Positions 45,701-57,897 of a stretch of DNA of 64,000 nt are shown one piece after another. Below the pieces are notes generated by a model. That model saw only the letters and a program-made list of their open reading frames with translations, was not told the origin of the DNA and did not search any database. Made by a program: the position numbers and the translations under genes. Source of the stretch: Dysidea avara (taxonomy: Eukaryota > Porifera > Demospongiae > Dictyoceratida > Dysideidae); the NCBI RefSeq assembly GCF_963678975.1, contig NC_089279.1, positions 26,336,004 to 26,400,003 on the forward strand, written 5' to 3'. Each line of letters opens with the position of its first letter. Position 1 is the stretch's first letter.

Positions 45701-46690
45701 AAAGTTTTCCAGAGAATTAATCAGCAGGAAGATACTATTAACTTACAGTTAGATCTTGACTTTCTTTCACTCTGGAGTCATGATACAGATTTAATCTTTA
45801 ACACCATCAAAAGTAACTACCGTAATTCGCTTTATTTTCATGCAAAAAAAATTCGAAAATTCGAGATAAAAATTTTCGTGTAAAAATATTTTCGTATGAT
45901 TTATGTAAATGACTGTTCTATTAGAGTAGTTCGATCTTGTACAACTTTCGTGCAAGAAATTTTCGTATAAATTTTGCATACGAAAATTATTTTACAACGA
46001 AAAAAAAGCAAATTACGGTACTTGAGTTTTAAATGTTAGTTTCATGCTCAGTATCACCAAGATGGTTCTAATATTCCTATAAAGCAATTACAAGTTGACC
46101 TAGGAATTTCTATATCTTCAGACCTGACATGGACCTCTCACATTTCTTACATAACTGCCAAAGCATACAAAAATTTGGATTTGTGATGGAAATTTGGCAA
46201 TTTGTATAACTCTATGGCTAAGATAAAGCTCTATTTAGCTTTAATTTGGTCAGGTGACAGTTATCTTACTGTTCACCAGTTTGGAGGCCTCACCTATCAA
46301 AAGACATAATTATTGTTATTAGAACAATTTCAAAGAAGATCTACCAAATTTATATTACGTAAGTAATTATCACTCTTCTTATTTTGATTGCCTAGTTAAT
46401 CTCCAAATACTGCCATTACTGTACACATTAAAGCTTTTTGATATTGTATATTGCTTGAAATCTTTGAAGTCACCACCTATACATATTAATGTTCACAACT
46501 ATATTGCATTTGCTACAGGTCCTACTTGCAATTGGTCATCAATGTTCAACACAAACTTGTCTTGAACAATGTTACTCACAATTCTCAGTTTTACAGACTA
46601 GCTTGGCTCTGAAACTCCTACCCACAATTGACTGTACTCTTTCTGTTTCATCAGACAAGTAAATAGTTTACAAACACCTATGGAACATGT
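45701..46690 (+). pseudogene. Decayed LINE reverse-transcriptase C-terminus interrupted by a MITE
   Basis: Before the MITE the frame reads INQQEDTINLQLDLDFLSLW then DTDLIFNTIKS. After it come VDLGISISSDLTWTSHISYI, TAKAYKNL, KIKLYLALIWS, QFQRRSTKFILR, LQILPLLYTLKLFDIVYCLK and a final LPTID-like segment, in shifting frames. The order is that of non-LTR retrotransposon polyproteins after the catalytic core. Stops, frameshifts and the insertion at 45818-46020 show it is dead. Confidence 0.8.
45818..46020. mobile_element. MITE with TACCGTAATTYGCTT ends, inside a LINE
   Basis: The ends TACCGTAATTCGCTTTATTT and AAGCAAATTACGGTA are inverted with one mismatch over 15 bp. The 203-bp interior contains CTATTAGAG and long A/T runs with TTTTCGT steps. 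It splits the LINE coding frame between NTIKS and the following segment. A decayed relative lies at 6667-6832. Confidence 0.8.
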
Positions 46691-46774
46691 ACAATGGCAA
46701 AATGTGTTTATAAATATAATAGCAATAAAATAATTGTTGCATGTACAGTATTCTGCACTGTCTTGAAGTTTTTC

Positions 46775-48463
46775 TTAGAACCTTTTGAACTTGAAATCAT
46801 CTTCCAGCAGATTGGATACCATGTAGTCTAGAATGCTGCCCTCAATAAGCCCTTCTCCCTGATGGCCAGGATTCATGGCTTTCCAACATGTCTTGCCAGT
46901 CATCACATTGTCTAATTCAACTGCTACTGGATCACGACTGTCAGAGTAAGTTAATATCTTCTTTACTGGATCAACTGACATTCCTTTAACCATAAACTGA
47001 CCTGAAAACCAAATACATAGTATAAATGTGTCACATTGTCTAGAACTTACCAATTAGTCCATGCATCTGAGGAACATTGTCATATTTCATGTTCCAGTCT
47101 ACATCAAGATGGCTGCCATGGAAACTGACATCAAAGGTGGCAAATGGTTTGGCATATTCAACATGGACCAGAGGATTACCAGTCTGCTTAGTAACACCTC
47201 GAGTGAATTTGACAGACATTTTTCCCATTTCATCAAAGGCCACTGTCTCAACTGCAGCCGCAGTAAAATGTCCCTGATTGACTAATATAACTTCTTGGTT
47301 GACTGAGTCAAACATTACTGCTTCAGATTTGTTAGAATTTTGTGGGATAACAGCTAGCTTTCCAATCCAAGTTGCATCTTTCTCATCACCATGGCTGTCT
47401 ACAAAGAGAGCATTAATGATGTAGTTGTGATTGTAGATCAAGTTGAAGACCAGTCCTGGGTATCCTTGTATGGAGTAACACAGTTTATGACCAGACACCA
47501 ATGGAACCATGAAATGAGGGTCTCCCATAGCCATTGTATTATTTTCATTGTCTGCAAACATGTTACCATGTAACTGTAGTAAATATGATACAGAATGTTA
47601 ACCAACTCACCCTCGCACAATCTCTGGGAAAGAGTTTGCTGCAGTTGTTGAATAGCTGTGCTGTCAAAGCTGTTTGTATTGAAAACAAGTGAAGGATCAC
47701 TAGCAATGGCATTAAGCTCAGTGAGGTCGGCATTACCAACACCAACAGCATACACCTGCTGGAATATATTAGATGCATGTACACTCTGAGCATTAGGTAT
47801 GGTCTGTGCTGAGTTAACATTTGATTCTCCATCAGTGATGACAATAACAATAGCAGGATGTCCTGGTCTCAGCCCCATTGTGCCATCTTGAGCACTGCTA
47901 AGCAAAAGACTTAAAGCTGCAGCTGTGTTGGTGCTTCCAGCATCATATGGCAAGTCTGGATTTATGGCTGTTGAAAGAGATGCAATATCAGTATGTGTAG
48001 GTAAATTGAAATGAAGAGTAGCATCAGTGCTGAACAATATTACTCCAGCGAGACTATCCTGTAGACCGATAGTGAGCAACTGGACTAATCCCTCAGTAAA
48101 CTCTCGGATCATCTGAAACCGACTTGAACCAATACTTCCCGAAGTATCAATCACAAAGACACAATCAATTCCCCTAATTTCACATTCTGTAAACAAAAGT
48201 TTGTGCATGAATCTAACACAGTTTACCATTAAGTATGTAGTAGTATATAAACACTACATACATGTAGTGTGCTATATAGTACTACTATAACTGTGCAGAT
48301 GCTAACACACAAGTATATAGATATACAGCCTTTAGCTCACCAGGGTCACTTTGGCCTTGCACCTATAAATAAGAAAAACAATGACATTTGGTTAGTATTC
48401 ATTGCAACTTACTCCAACAAGTAGGCATAATGCAAAAGTTGCTATAAGAACAGCACAGTTCAT
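46775..48463 (-). CDS. Secreted vWA-ITIH_C protein (5 exons)
   Basis: Exons, in order, are 48463-48413, 48362-48341, 48186-47611, 47551-47051 and 47001-46775, giving 458 residues; introns are 50, 154, 59 and 49 bp, phases 0, 1, 1, 1. Exon 1 is the signal peptide (MNCAVLIATFALCLLVG). Exon 3 is the vWA domain with an intact metal site: DTSGS at 38-42, a TNT, and ITDG. Exons 4 and 5 encode the ITIH_C-type domain, opening MGDPHF (D227) and containing HGLIG-QFMVKG, CWKAMNPGHQGEGLIEG and DYMV. Exon 2 (VQGQSDPG) is shared with genes 1 and 4. There is no VIT domain or EGF. A glycosaminoglycan-linked matrix role is inferred from vertebrate ITIH. The nearest paralogue is gene 4. Confidence 0.9.
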
Positions 48464-48482
48464 GATGATGATGATGATGATT
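48464..48482 (-). repeat. ATC triplet repeat touching the gene 3 start codon
   Basis: On the coding strand six or so ATC triplets run directly into the ATG. The gene 4 5' UTR has the same repeat with fewer triplets, so its length has changed since the duplication. It is non-coding in this reading. Confidence 0.8.
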
Positions 48483-48565
48483 CAGTAGCTTGTTGGCTTA
48501 GTAGTTCTTGACAGATTCTTTTTCACTCACTGGGTTATACATGCTACACTGGAGTGTTGTGTGTA

Positions 48566-48573
48566 CTTTTATA
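48566..48573 (-). promoter_or_regulatory. TATA box of gene 3
   Basis: TATAAAAG on the minus strand, 103 bp upstream of the ATG. The same site and spacing occur upstream of gene 4, and the sequence between is conserved. Confidence 0.6.
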
Positions 48574-49495
48574 GCAAATTTGTAGACAATAAAGGTGCTA
48601 CCTACTAAGGATGTTTCACTAGAAAGAATCACTACCAGACTAATGTTTTCAATATTTGTAGGATTTTACTGTTATGCTGTCTTAGTTTGGTCTCTGTTTT
48701 TAAATTATAGCATCACTGTCTTGTGTGCTTCGGTTGGTTTAGAAATGCACTGAAGATTTACTGCACTTTATCTTTAATGAGTATTTGCATACATACATCA
48801 TATGTGTACATATTTACATGTATATTGTTACTCCACTTTTTGCTAGTCTTATTTCAATTGTATGAACACATGTATAGCTGAACTCAGTAAACTTAGCCAT
48901 TAAACAAGCATGGTTACAAATTAAACCAACAACAATGCCAACTGAGAATCACTGAACATTGAACCTGCATGGAACTGTGCAGTTACCAGGCTACTGTTGT
49001 CATCACTTGGCTAAGGTACCTCATGAACATACATATATATAGAAGTTAAAATAATTTATGTTCTTCAACCTCTATCCGTAAGCATTTACACAGTCTTCTG
49101 TGGGTCACTACTCCTGCCCCAGGAATATTTACATGTGGTATATAAGTACCCTCCTGCACCTGTATAAAACAGCACTATCAATTGCTGTTAATTTGCTTAC
49201 GCGTAATGTGTACACATGTGCATGATGCCAGAATATATGCGTATGCATGTACCGAGAGTATGTGCTAAATAATTGTGTTTAAAATTATAAAGTTTTCTAC
49301 ATCTGTGTACTTACCTATACACACGTGTACAGGTTTGCACAGAGTTCCAACTAGCTACATGTACAGCTTATAGGCACATAAGTGTCACCATAATACACAT
49401 TACAGACGAATAGCATACCAAACCCAGGTGTGCTTTAGTAATGATGCTCAAACATTGCAATTGGAATGTTGAACCATGCATATATAAGTACCTAC

Positions 49496-49642
49496 AATCC
49501 TACAAACTTGGTTACAAGGTTTTAATTTAAGGCAATAATTGATTGCCTGCATACTGAAGAATGCACACCTTGTACACATACCAATATATAGCATACGGTT
49601 TAGTAAGTGTGATTAGGTAACTTTCCTAGTTGTTTAAAATAC
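49496..49642 (-). repeat. Left arm of a 150-bp inverted repeat, extra in copy 1
   Basis: AATCCTACAAACTTGGTTAC through ATTTAAGGCAATAATTGATT to TTGTTTAAAATAC is the reverse complement of 49807-49969. Copy 2 of the segmental duplication has only the right arm (60766-60930) and joins cleanly across this site. Confidence 0.85.
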
Positions 49643-49806
49643 AGTCCACTCCAGTTACTATGTTTGTACATGTGTGAGGTATCATAATGTATACCATAAC
49701 TATAGGTAGAGATGAAATTACATGTATGTGTTGTTGATTCCAATTATATCACATTAATTCTTGTGGAAATCTTACTATTGCATCAACCTATGAAGTAATT
49801 ACAAAT

Positions 49807-49969
49807 GTATACTTTAAACAACCAGGAAAGCTACCTAATCACACATACTAAACCGTATAGCTATATTGGTATGTGTACCAGGTGTACATTCTTCATTATG
49901 CAAGCATCCCATGGTCAAGCAATCAATTATTGCCTTAATTTAAAACCTTGTACCCAAGTTTATAGGATT
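49807..49969 (+). repeat. Right arm of the inverted repeat
   Basis: GTATACTTTAAACAACCAGG through TTTATAGGATT. It has a counterpart in duplication copy 2 at 60766-60930, so this arm is the older one. Confidence 0.85.
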
Positions 49970-50319
49970 GAAGGTATGAATTATATGAAATTACCTACAT
50001 AGGAGGATCTAGGAGAAACTGCTAGGATGAGGAAAGAGGAGAACAGAAGACCTGAAGTGGGCAACAAGAAAAATATGCTGATTGGTATATTGGGTGCTTA
50101 TTATGTGCTGCAGGTATGTGTAAACCAGCACCCGCAATACAAATTAATTGATTGCATTTCTTAGTCATTACTATAAGTGTATTTACAATCATCTCGAGCT
50201 CTATAGATCAACTCTGTTGTACTTACTAACTTTCTTTCTCATCTCTATGTATGTATATTGATGTCATAAAATGGTTTCTATGGTAAACATGTGGTATAAT
50301 ATGCACACGAAACTGGTTA

Positions 50320-50505
50320 TATATGAAATAATAAAGACCTAGCAATGTGACAGTTTGTGAGAGGCCACACATGCAGGAAAACATCATATATATGTGACAG
50401 CTAGAAATATGCATTTTTATAAGTACTTTAAAACGTAATGTTGAAAGAGGAAAGTTGCTTATCTTGTTAGGTGCACTGTTAAGTAGTATAATGCATAATT
50501 CCAAG
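50320..50505 (+). repeat. Dispersed repeat (GTTGAAAGAGGAA family), member 1
   Basis: Blocks AGAGGCCACACATGCAGGAA, AGAAATATGCATT and AATGTTGAAAGAGGAAAGTT recur at 53100-53420 and 54590-54910 in the same order. Ends are not defined. Confidence 0.55.
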
Positions 50506-50818
50506 AAGCACTAGTATAGGCCACTAACCATAACATGCTCGATGAATTAATTGTGCTATAGTCACATTCTACAAAGATGTTTGTCATTTATAATTAACAA
50601 ATAGTTCTGCATATTCACCAAAAAGACATTATAGTCATATTTCAAGTTTAATCTGAATCTTAAGCATGTGTCTGTATATGGCTATATATGAGGTTCTCAC
50701 TTCTAATACAGGTTGTTTATACATACTATATTATAATTATTGTGCGCATACAAATTTTCACATGCACAAAAAGCATGTATGCATGACGCATACATGACTA
50801 AACTTTGTAGCATAAAAG

Positions 50819-52518
50819 GGGAAAGTCATACGATACAATGTTCCTTTCGCTTCATTTTTTCACCATGGGTACATTATAACAATCATGCAAGCTTGTTGCA
50901 ATAGAAATAATCAAGGATAATAAGGGTTCATACCACAATTAAAATGTGCATGCAGTATCCACCTAATATAGCACCATAAATTGCATTGTATAGTATGAGA
51001 TCTCTAGACTAAGAGATAGTCACCCTTTTGGTAGAACTTTAGCTTAGCAATTTCTTGACTATCATCTGAAGGCTTTTGAAGCCAAAACCTTTTGAAGCCA
51101 AAACCAGTTCATCACATGTCTGGATCTGCCACTGCTGCAGTTCTTTTGGCTAGGAACTATCCATCATTCTAAAATGTATTGCAGTTGAACTTGTTAATCA
51201 GGACACTTGAAACTGATAACACTTGTGTAATCTGAACACTTGGTAATGGTCCCAGAAGTAAACTTCAGCATGTTTAACCTGGAGAATAAGGACACCAGAA
51301 CACTTTGGTTGGTCCCAAGGTGTCCGGTTTCACATGCATATGTATAATTATTATGGATGGCATTCTGTAACAGTTCTGGAAATACATTGTTAGTATTTAA
51401 ATTTATAATAATATTCCTTGTTCCTCTATAAAATTAATAGTTTGCAAGCTATTTATAAATTCAATTATAAACCCCCCAGTGCTAATTTATGCTTTCTATA
51501 TTTTATGCAGATCAACATGACTACCTACATATCAACATGCACATATTAAAAAAGTAAGAGGCAATCAGCAGCTAGTATGGTCATACATTACAGCATACAT
51601 ATGGGAAAGCCATATATATCAAGTTAGCTTTCACTGTGGGATCAGGTGTCCAGTACTTGTGTTGTAAAGTCTTAATAAAAAAAATCTATATAGCAGCATG
51701 CAAGAAAATAGAATCCAGTTGTCTACAGTAACCTAAGCCACATAATACCCTTTAAATAATCACTATGCAACAAGAAAATACATATATTATGTACAAATGC
51801 ATATTTGGTGTTGCTGATTTATACTACAGCTTAAGTCACCAATTAAATGTCGTCCTGTATGCATAACTGTGCCTGAAGTACAAAATTGAATGATAGCACT
51901 TCTATGAGTAAATTTGCAAACATCTACTTTGCTTGCTAAATCTCTCTCAAGCTTGTTTCTATGTGTATTACTGTACAAGTGAGGGACAGTGTGTACTATA
52001 TACACACAAACTATACACCAATTGGTACGTAGTTCCTATTGTATCCTTAATAATAAAATGGATACTTTTTAGTCTTTATTCATAAATGGTGCACGAGATT
52101 TTATACATTGTCTACATAAGCATTACTGTTTCAGGGGGTATTATAACTTTTATGCACTTAGTTTATATTATTAGCTACAGTATATGTGTAGTACAGAGCT
52201 AGGGGTGTACTGTATGTGCATAACTTTACATGTATAATATGTATAGACTTGCATATTGTACTGTACCTTAGAAATTGTATCAAGAATGTTTGATTGTATT
52301 GTGGAAATGCTGTATCATTGGCTTGAAATATAAGAAGGCATACATATTAGCAATAATATTATTGCGCATGTACATTATGTTGATTTACCATGGTGATCCA
52401 GTGTGCTGTAAATTGAAAAGCCACATGCATACATGTATTGTGTATATACAGAATCTCATGGAATTCAATTGTCAGCCCAATTAACTTGTAGGTAGGAACG
52501 TAGGTGGCCTCAGCAGAT
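50819..52518. repeat. 1.7 kb block present only in duplication copy 1
   Basis: Copy 2 jumps from CATAAAAG (61744) to GCATGTATTA with only a few bases between. The block contains a transposon end CTGGATCTGCCACTG (51120-51134), a pogo-like stretch (51180-51345) and a retroposon-like tail (51640-51690). It is either an insertion here or a deletion in copy 2. No gene seen. Confidence 0.7.
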
Positions 52519-53099
52519 GTGCATGTATTACCAATTAGAGACCAGTTAACTGATTTGCTAGGGCAAACAATAACCATAGAATTTACTATTATCACTGGAA
52601 GAATACTGGACAAGAAATGTGCAGTACAGGGCTTTAGGCTTCCCTGAACAGTTCCTCCAATTTCCAGGAACCGATCAGAAACTGCTCAGGAACGTCTACA
52701 GAAAATTCTGCACTGCACTGCAAATTTCTTGTTAATATTCTTCCAATGTATAAAACAACTTATCATTAATCAGAAAAATGCCATACTATTAGCAAAGCAG
52801 GAACAGAAGTATGTGTGTCCATGTGTTAGTTTTGTTTATAGACGCATGCAACTTCAGTGAAAGTACTATAAAACTATAGCTTGCTACTATAGTGACATGC
52901 ATAGTTCATATCCATTACATAGCTATATGATGTAAAACAGCTTAGGTTGTATTCAGAGAGCATATAATGATCACTTAAGCACTTAAGCATATAGAAATAT
53001 GGCTTCAATAATTATTGTAAAACATATTATATTTTACCATTGGTAATCATAATTCATAAACAATGTCCGAGTCTTAAGTCATTATACTCACATTCATTT

Positions 53100-53420
53100 C
53101 ATTAAAGCAAAATCAGTATCTGTACAAGCACTAGCATGCACAAGTAGCTGAATAATGGTAATCAAGAAAACTGGTTTGTTGAGTAAGGGTTCTAAAGACT
53201 TAGAAATGTAACAGACTGGCCAAGTCCACATATTCAGGGAAAGCAGTTGATATGAAGGATTCCAAACTATGATAATTAAACCCTAGGAATATACATTCCA
53301 TAGGTTACATGGTCATAATAATAATGTTGAAAGAGGAATTGTTATTGTGTACTGCTAGTAGCTATGATGCTTCATGCCCAAAAGTGACAGTAGAGGTGGA
53401 ACTGTACCAAGCAACTAAGT
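53100..53420 (+). repeat. Dispersed repeat (GTTGAAAGAGGAA family), member 2
   Basis: Contains ACAGACTGGCCAAGTCCACA, ATACATTCCATAGGTTACAT, GTTGAAAGAGGAA and GCTTCATGCCCAAAAGTGAC. Also present in duplication copy 2 at about 62250-62550. Confidence 0.6.
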
Positions 53421-54545
53421 AGTTTGTGAGTGTTCAACATATTGTTCTTCATACATATGCTACACAAAGTGCTCCCAATATTGTTTATGATAAAGTCCTA
53501 CTTGGACATAGAATTAACCCTTAGTCTCCCAGTATCTATTTTCAATAATTTTTTTGCATCTACCTGTAATTAATAATTTGATATTGTTTTTTGTTTTTTT
53601 AGCTGGATGGAAAGTATTTTGTATAAACCACCTGGCCATTTGTATAACTAGAAATATAAATTTCCATATAAGGGTCTTGTTTATACAAGGCGATAATAAA
53701 TTGCCATTTATATTCTTATTCTTTCATGTGCCAATGAATATTCTTATTCCTGTCATAAAATCATTATAGAATATCCTTTCTGCGCCAAGTTTTTCTGCTT
53801 GTAGCTGATTACTGTGGCTATCCAATGTAACATCAAAAAGTGCCAATAAAGCTATTAGTAAAAATTTATTGATAATATATTTAAATCTTTCACAATCCCA
53901 AGTGGATTATTCTATGATCACACCAAAGTTCTCAATTGGTCACTGGACAGTAGAGAACTAGTCCTAAAAATTTCATCATGATTGCTCAATGTATGTAGGA
54001 GATATAAAGCAATATGTGGAGTAGTGTAAAACGATTACACGATACTTGGGAGATTAAGGGCTAAGCAATTGCAATAACAATGTATGTCTGATGTGGCTTT
54101 ATATTCCCACACTCAATGCAGGCCTATGACATACTTATGTATACATGTACTTGTACAGAAAGCAAGTGGGTATCCAACTAAAGTTTATTGTATATTGCCA
54201 ATATTGGTTTATCACATGTTTATAGTTTAGAGGTGTATTGATAATTGGTTCAGCTATTGTACATCGCCCTTGTTTTTGCATATCAGTATCAGATCAGTAA
54301 CTTATACATACAAGCAGCAGATGCAGTACAGATTTTCATAAACAACTGTTGATGGGTACCCATGCTCTAGTAATATCCTACCTAGCAACACCTATTTAAT
54401 ATGTAATGTCAACTATTAATTAAAGTCACTTAATAACTAAATTTAGAGTGCAAATTGTTAGAGAAAAGGTCTATGCTACCATATCAGATCGGCTTTGTTT
54501 ATCGGTTTGATATAAATTATTTTATATCGGTTGTTGGAATATTGA

Positions 54546-55179
54546 AAAATACCTCTGTCCCCCACATTCATTATGGCTAAATCATTATCTGTCATGCAGC
54601 ATATACATGAGCATAACTAACTTAATGTTAAACAAGAAAGCTGGTTGCATGTGTAAGGATTACTTAGAAAGTGACAGTCTGGGTGAGGCCACACATGTAG
54701 GGAAATTGATGAAATGATTTATGTGAAGAATCCTGATTAGAAATATACATTCCATAGGTCTGTACATGTACTTTACTACATTATCATCACATCTCTAATT
54801 GAAAGAGGAAAGTTGCTGATGTTGCTAGGGTACACTCTTAGTATAATTATGCTTCATGCCCAAAAGTGACATCAGATATGGAACTGTACCATTAACCCAA
54901 GCAACTTATTTGTTAAACTGCTGGCTAGAGTTCTATGAATTGTGGTTACAAGCATCATTCATGCAACAAAGGAACTTAACTAGTTAAAATAAATTATTCT
55001 GCTGAAATCATAAAAATGATGTGTATTGCATCTTACATAGCTACCTCAAACAAACCATAATGTTTAATTGCCTGTACTACATGTGCATGGCTTTGAAGTT
55101 TACACACTCAATTTCAATGCAAGTGTCCAGCATAACAATAATTTTAATGCAAACTATCACATGCATACCATACCTTAGC
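54546..55179. other. Non-coding stretch with dispersed repeat, member 3
   Basis: At about 54590-54910 GAGGCCACACATGTAGGGAA, ATACATTCCATAGGT, TTGAAAGAGGAAAGTTGC and GCTTCATGCCCAAAAGTGAC repeat the order seen at 53100. The rest is plain AT-rich sequence. Confidence 0.5.
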
Positions 55180-55480
55180 ACACCATGGGTATATTGACAG
55201 GTAAAACATGCAATTTTCACATATATATAGCTCCATCCCTTAATCAACTGGAACAAAATTATTATTTTGTAAACATTCCCAGTTGGTAGGGGAGTCCACA
55301 TACCAAATTTGAAGGAAATTGCCCCAGCCATTTCCAAGATATGAGTGGAAAAACTTTTGGGTTGGTTTAACAAGTCACCCTGTAGAGAGTTCCACTACAT
55401 ACAAGTCACCCTGTAGATAGTTCAGCCATAACAAGTCACCCTGTAGAGAGTTCAGCCACAAATAAATCACCTTGCAACTA
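55180..55480 (+). mobile_element. Degenerate hairpin-headed unit plus short minisatellite D
   Basis: GGGTATATTGACAGG, TAGCTCCATCCCTTA, GGGGAGTCCACATACCAAAT and CCATTTCCAAGATATGAG follow the body of copies beta to delta. From about 55370 three to four minisatellite units (CAAGTCACCCTGTAGAGAGT) follow. The hairpin head itself is eroded. Confidence 0.65.
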
Positions 55481-55554
55481 CATTACAAGTTGCTTTATAG
55501 AGAATTAAAACACAATATGTACGTATACAGACATAGTCAAATACACATCTTTAT

Positions 55555-55655
55555 CTTCTTCTTGTTGTAAAGAAAAGACATTAAAAAGGAAGCTTCAAGC
55601 CAGCCATGGGCTAGCTTTGGTTTACAAAAAGAAGTGACATCTAAATCAAAAAAAG
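55555..55655 (-). mobile_element. Foldback element tail fragment
   Basis: CTTCTTCTTGTTGTAAAGAA, AGCCAGCCATGGGCTAGC and AAAGAAGTGACATCTAAATC match the tail of the foldback family. The arms are missing. It follows minisatellite D as the complete element follows minisatellite C. Confidence 0.55.
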
Positions 55656-55813
55656 AGGAGGGATGATGTAGAGCTCTCTATATACCTCAATGATATGGTT
55701 ATCCATAATACCCAACTCTTCCACTTTGCAGATGAGGATAATGTCTCTGATGAATGTGGATGACAACCTTGTTAGGTCAACGATAACATAGTAAACACCA
55801 TAATAATTATAAC

Positions 55814-56302
55814 CAATGGCGGATCCAGCATTTAGTATTTGGGGCAAATTCCCCCCACCCCTCTCACCTTGTGGAGGAGCCATGCAGCCATGCTTCTGAT
55901 TAAAATAGCTACTAAACTTTGTATCAGGCCAAGATCAGTTTATTACTGTATCTCATGAAAATATGCACACTTTACTAGCATTTATTACAAATTCATGTGA
56001 AACCAAAGCAAACCAGTCAAACTAACTATAAAATTGCCACCCCACCACTTTCGTGTGTATTAAATGTCTCTAAAATTAATTATCGTGTTGCTGCATGTTT
56101 TAAAGATATTCAGAGCCTTTTAAATAGCTTTTAATACTTCACAGGAAAGACCGAAATGGCAAAAATTAACTGTGAGACACTACTAAGAAGTGATTATTTG
56201 TTGCTTCAAAAATGCAACACTGAACTAGAACATCTGGCTCTCTCCCACCACCTACAACTTAGCCTGTGCCCCTCCCCTTGCCAGCTCCTGGATCTGCCCC
56301 TG
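55814..56302. mobile_element. DNA element with CAATGGCGGATCCAG ends
   Basis: The left end CAATGGCGGATCCAGCA and the right end CTCCTGGATCTGCCCCTG are imperfect inverted repeats. ATAAC and ATAAT flank them, a 5-bp duplication with one change. It belongs with the 7109 and 34182 elements by its ends. 489 bp, no coding capacity. Confidence 0.65.
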
Positions 56303-57827
56303 ATAATTTCCATTACATGCACAAAAAAGTTGTAGCAATTTGATGGGAGGAAGTAAACAATTCATATTATAACAGTTTCTTCAAAATGTATTCATAGTTA
56401 TAATAAGCATTAATTAGTTTAACTTAAATGTGACAGGCTAAGTGAAAATCAACTATGTTTATAACACACACTGCAATCACAGTATATACAAAACATTAGT
56501 TTCATTCACGTGCCACATACTATTTTCTATATACAGCCTAGCACTCTGGAGATATATAATAATAATTAAGAATCCATAATGGACTCTTATTATGGACTCT
56601 TGATAATGTATATAGCTATCAGGTTGCGTATCCAAGTTATTACTACATCTGCTTAGTATAAATTGTTATTCCTGGGAAATGTGAGGCTCTAGCTACATAT
56701 ATGAGAATCTCAACATCAAAATTAATGTTCCACACAATGATAAGATAATTAGAATTCAGGGTGAAAATAACCAGAATAATTATGTTTTGAATATTAGGAT
56801 GTTTCATTGGAGTGCATTTTAACTGATCCTATAAAAATTAAAGTCTTGACTTTTAACATCCAGCTTTATGTTCAACTGATGTCTGGTTGGTTTGTCTTGT
56901 TCTCTTTATACCTTTTTATTGATTTAGAAAATCTGCACACCTTGCCAATCCAGTTACAACAGTTAACAGAGTTGATCTCAATGTGACACAGAATAAGAAC
57001 AACTGCATAGGAATATGATGATGCAGTTGTTGAGATGAGTTTTTCCTGCAGTGACATGACACACAACACTTGCTATGCAATCTGAGACTTATGTGTAGCA
57101 GTTAACTAAGTGAGATCACTGCTGGTAAGCAATGCATCATACCACCATCCATCAGTGCTTGTACAATAAATTGTCTGAATTGTGAATTCAGCTACATCTC
57201 AAAAGTAGAGCAAAATATGCTTAGCTGGCTGTATAGTGACTGTGACTAATTACGTACTTTCCAATTCTGCCAGCTTAATTTTGAGCATAATTGACTTTTA
57301 TGGGTGCACCTGTTTTAAAGCCAAAGTGTCCTTGCATGGATGAAAACTTTGCTAATTATAATTAGTTGTATTAAGATTGATTCTTGGCCTTTCCAGATAT
57401 CAGCTCTAAGTACTACTTTAAGTTACTTACTTTCATGAGGTCTTTCTTTACAAGTGAACTGGTTTTTACATTGGGTTAAAAGTACTAGTTTCTTGAGTGT
57501 GCTATTTTTACAGCAAACTGTGTTTTTGGGTTGATATACATACATAAGTAACGGTATATTCTTACAGAACTCTAACAGAACATTCAAACACAAAAAGGCA
57601 TACTGGTTATGATACTCACGTAACAGATGTTAGGATAACAAATGATAAAAATCATTTTAACAGTACTGCAAAGTTAAATATATCCAGCTTATAACATTTA
57701 AGTAATCACAATGTAAACATTGTACAACAGATCATACAGTATACAGAAAACGTATTTTTGCTTACAGCATCTACATTAAAGTGTACATGTAATATTTTTT
57801 ATGCAATGACAGTGCATGTGTAGATGT
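56303..57827. other. AT-rich stretch, nothing recognised
   Basis: No exon, terminal repeat or tandem repeat was identified between the CAATGGCGGATC element and the second duplication copy. Confidence 0.4.
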
Positions 57828-57897
57828 ATATAATTATAATAATAGCAACCAAATAATTCTTGCATGTACAGTGTACTGCACTGTCTTGAAGTTTTTC

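Larger units (their letters stand above)
48600..50818. other. Upstream non-coding part of duplication copy 1
   Basis: No coding exon was found. It matches 59720-61742 except for the extra inverted block at 49483-49644. Conserved patches include ATTCTTGTGGAAATCTTACT. Confidence 0.5.
46705..54545. repeat. Segmental duplication, copy 1 (about 7.8 kb)
   Basis: It covers gene 3, its upstream region and about 6 kb of non-coding sequence. Homology in the same orientation to 57828-63697 begins just after the gene's stop codon side (GCATGTACAGT) and ends near TTTTATATCGGTTG. Two blocks are absent from copy 2: 49483-49644 and about 50819-52518. Confidence 0.85.

Noticed and set aside
51180-51345. Third pogo-like MITE
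   Set aside because: CAGTTGAACTTGTTAATCAG and GGTGTCCGGTTTCA are suggestive, but the right terminus could not be defined, so it is mentioned only within the 50819-52518 block.
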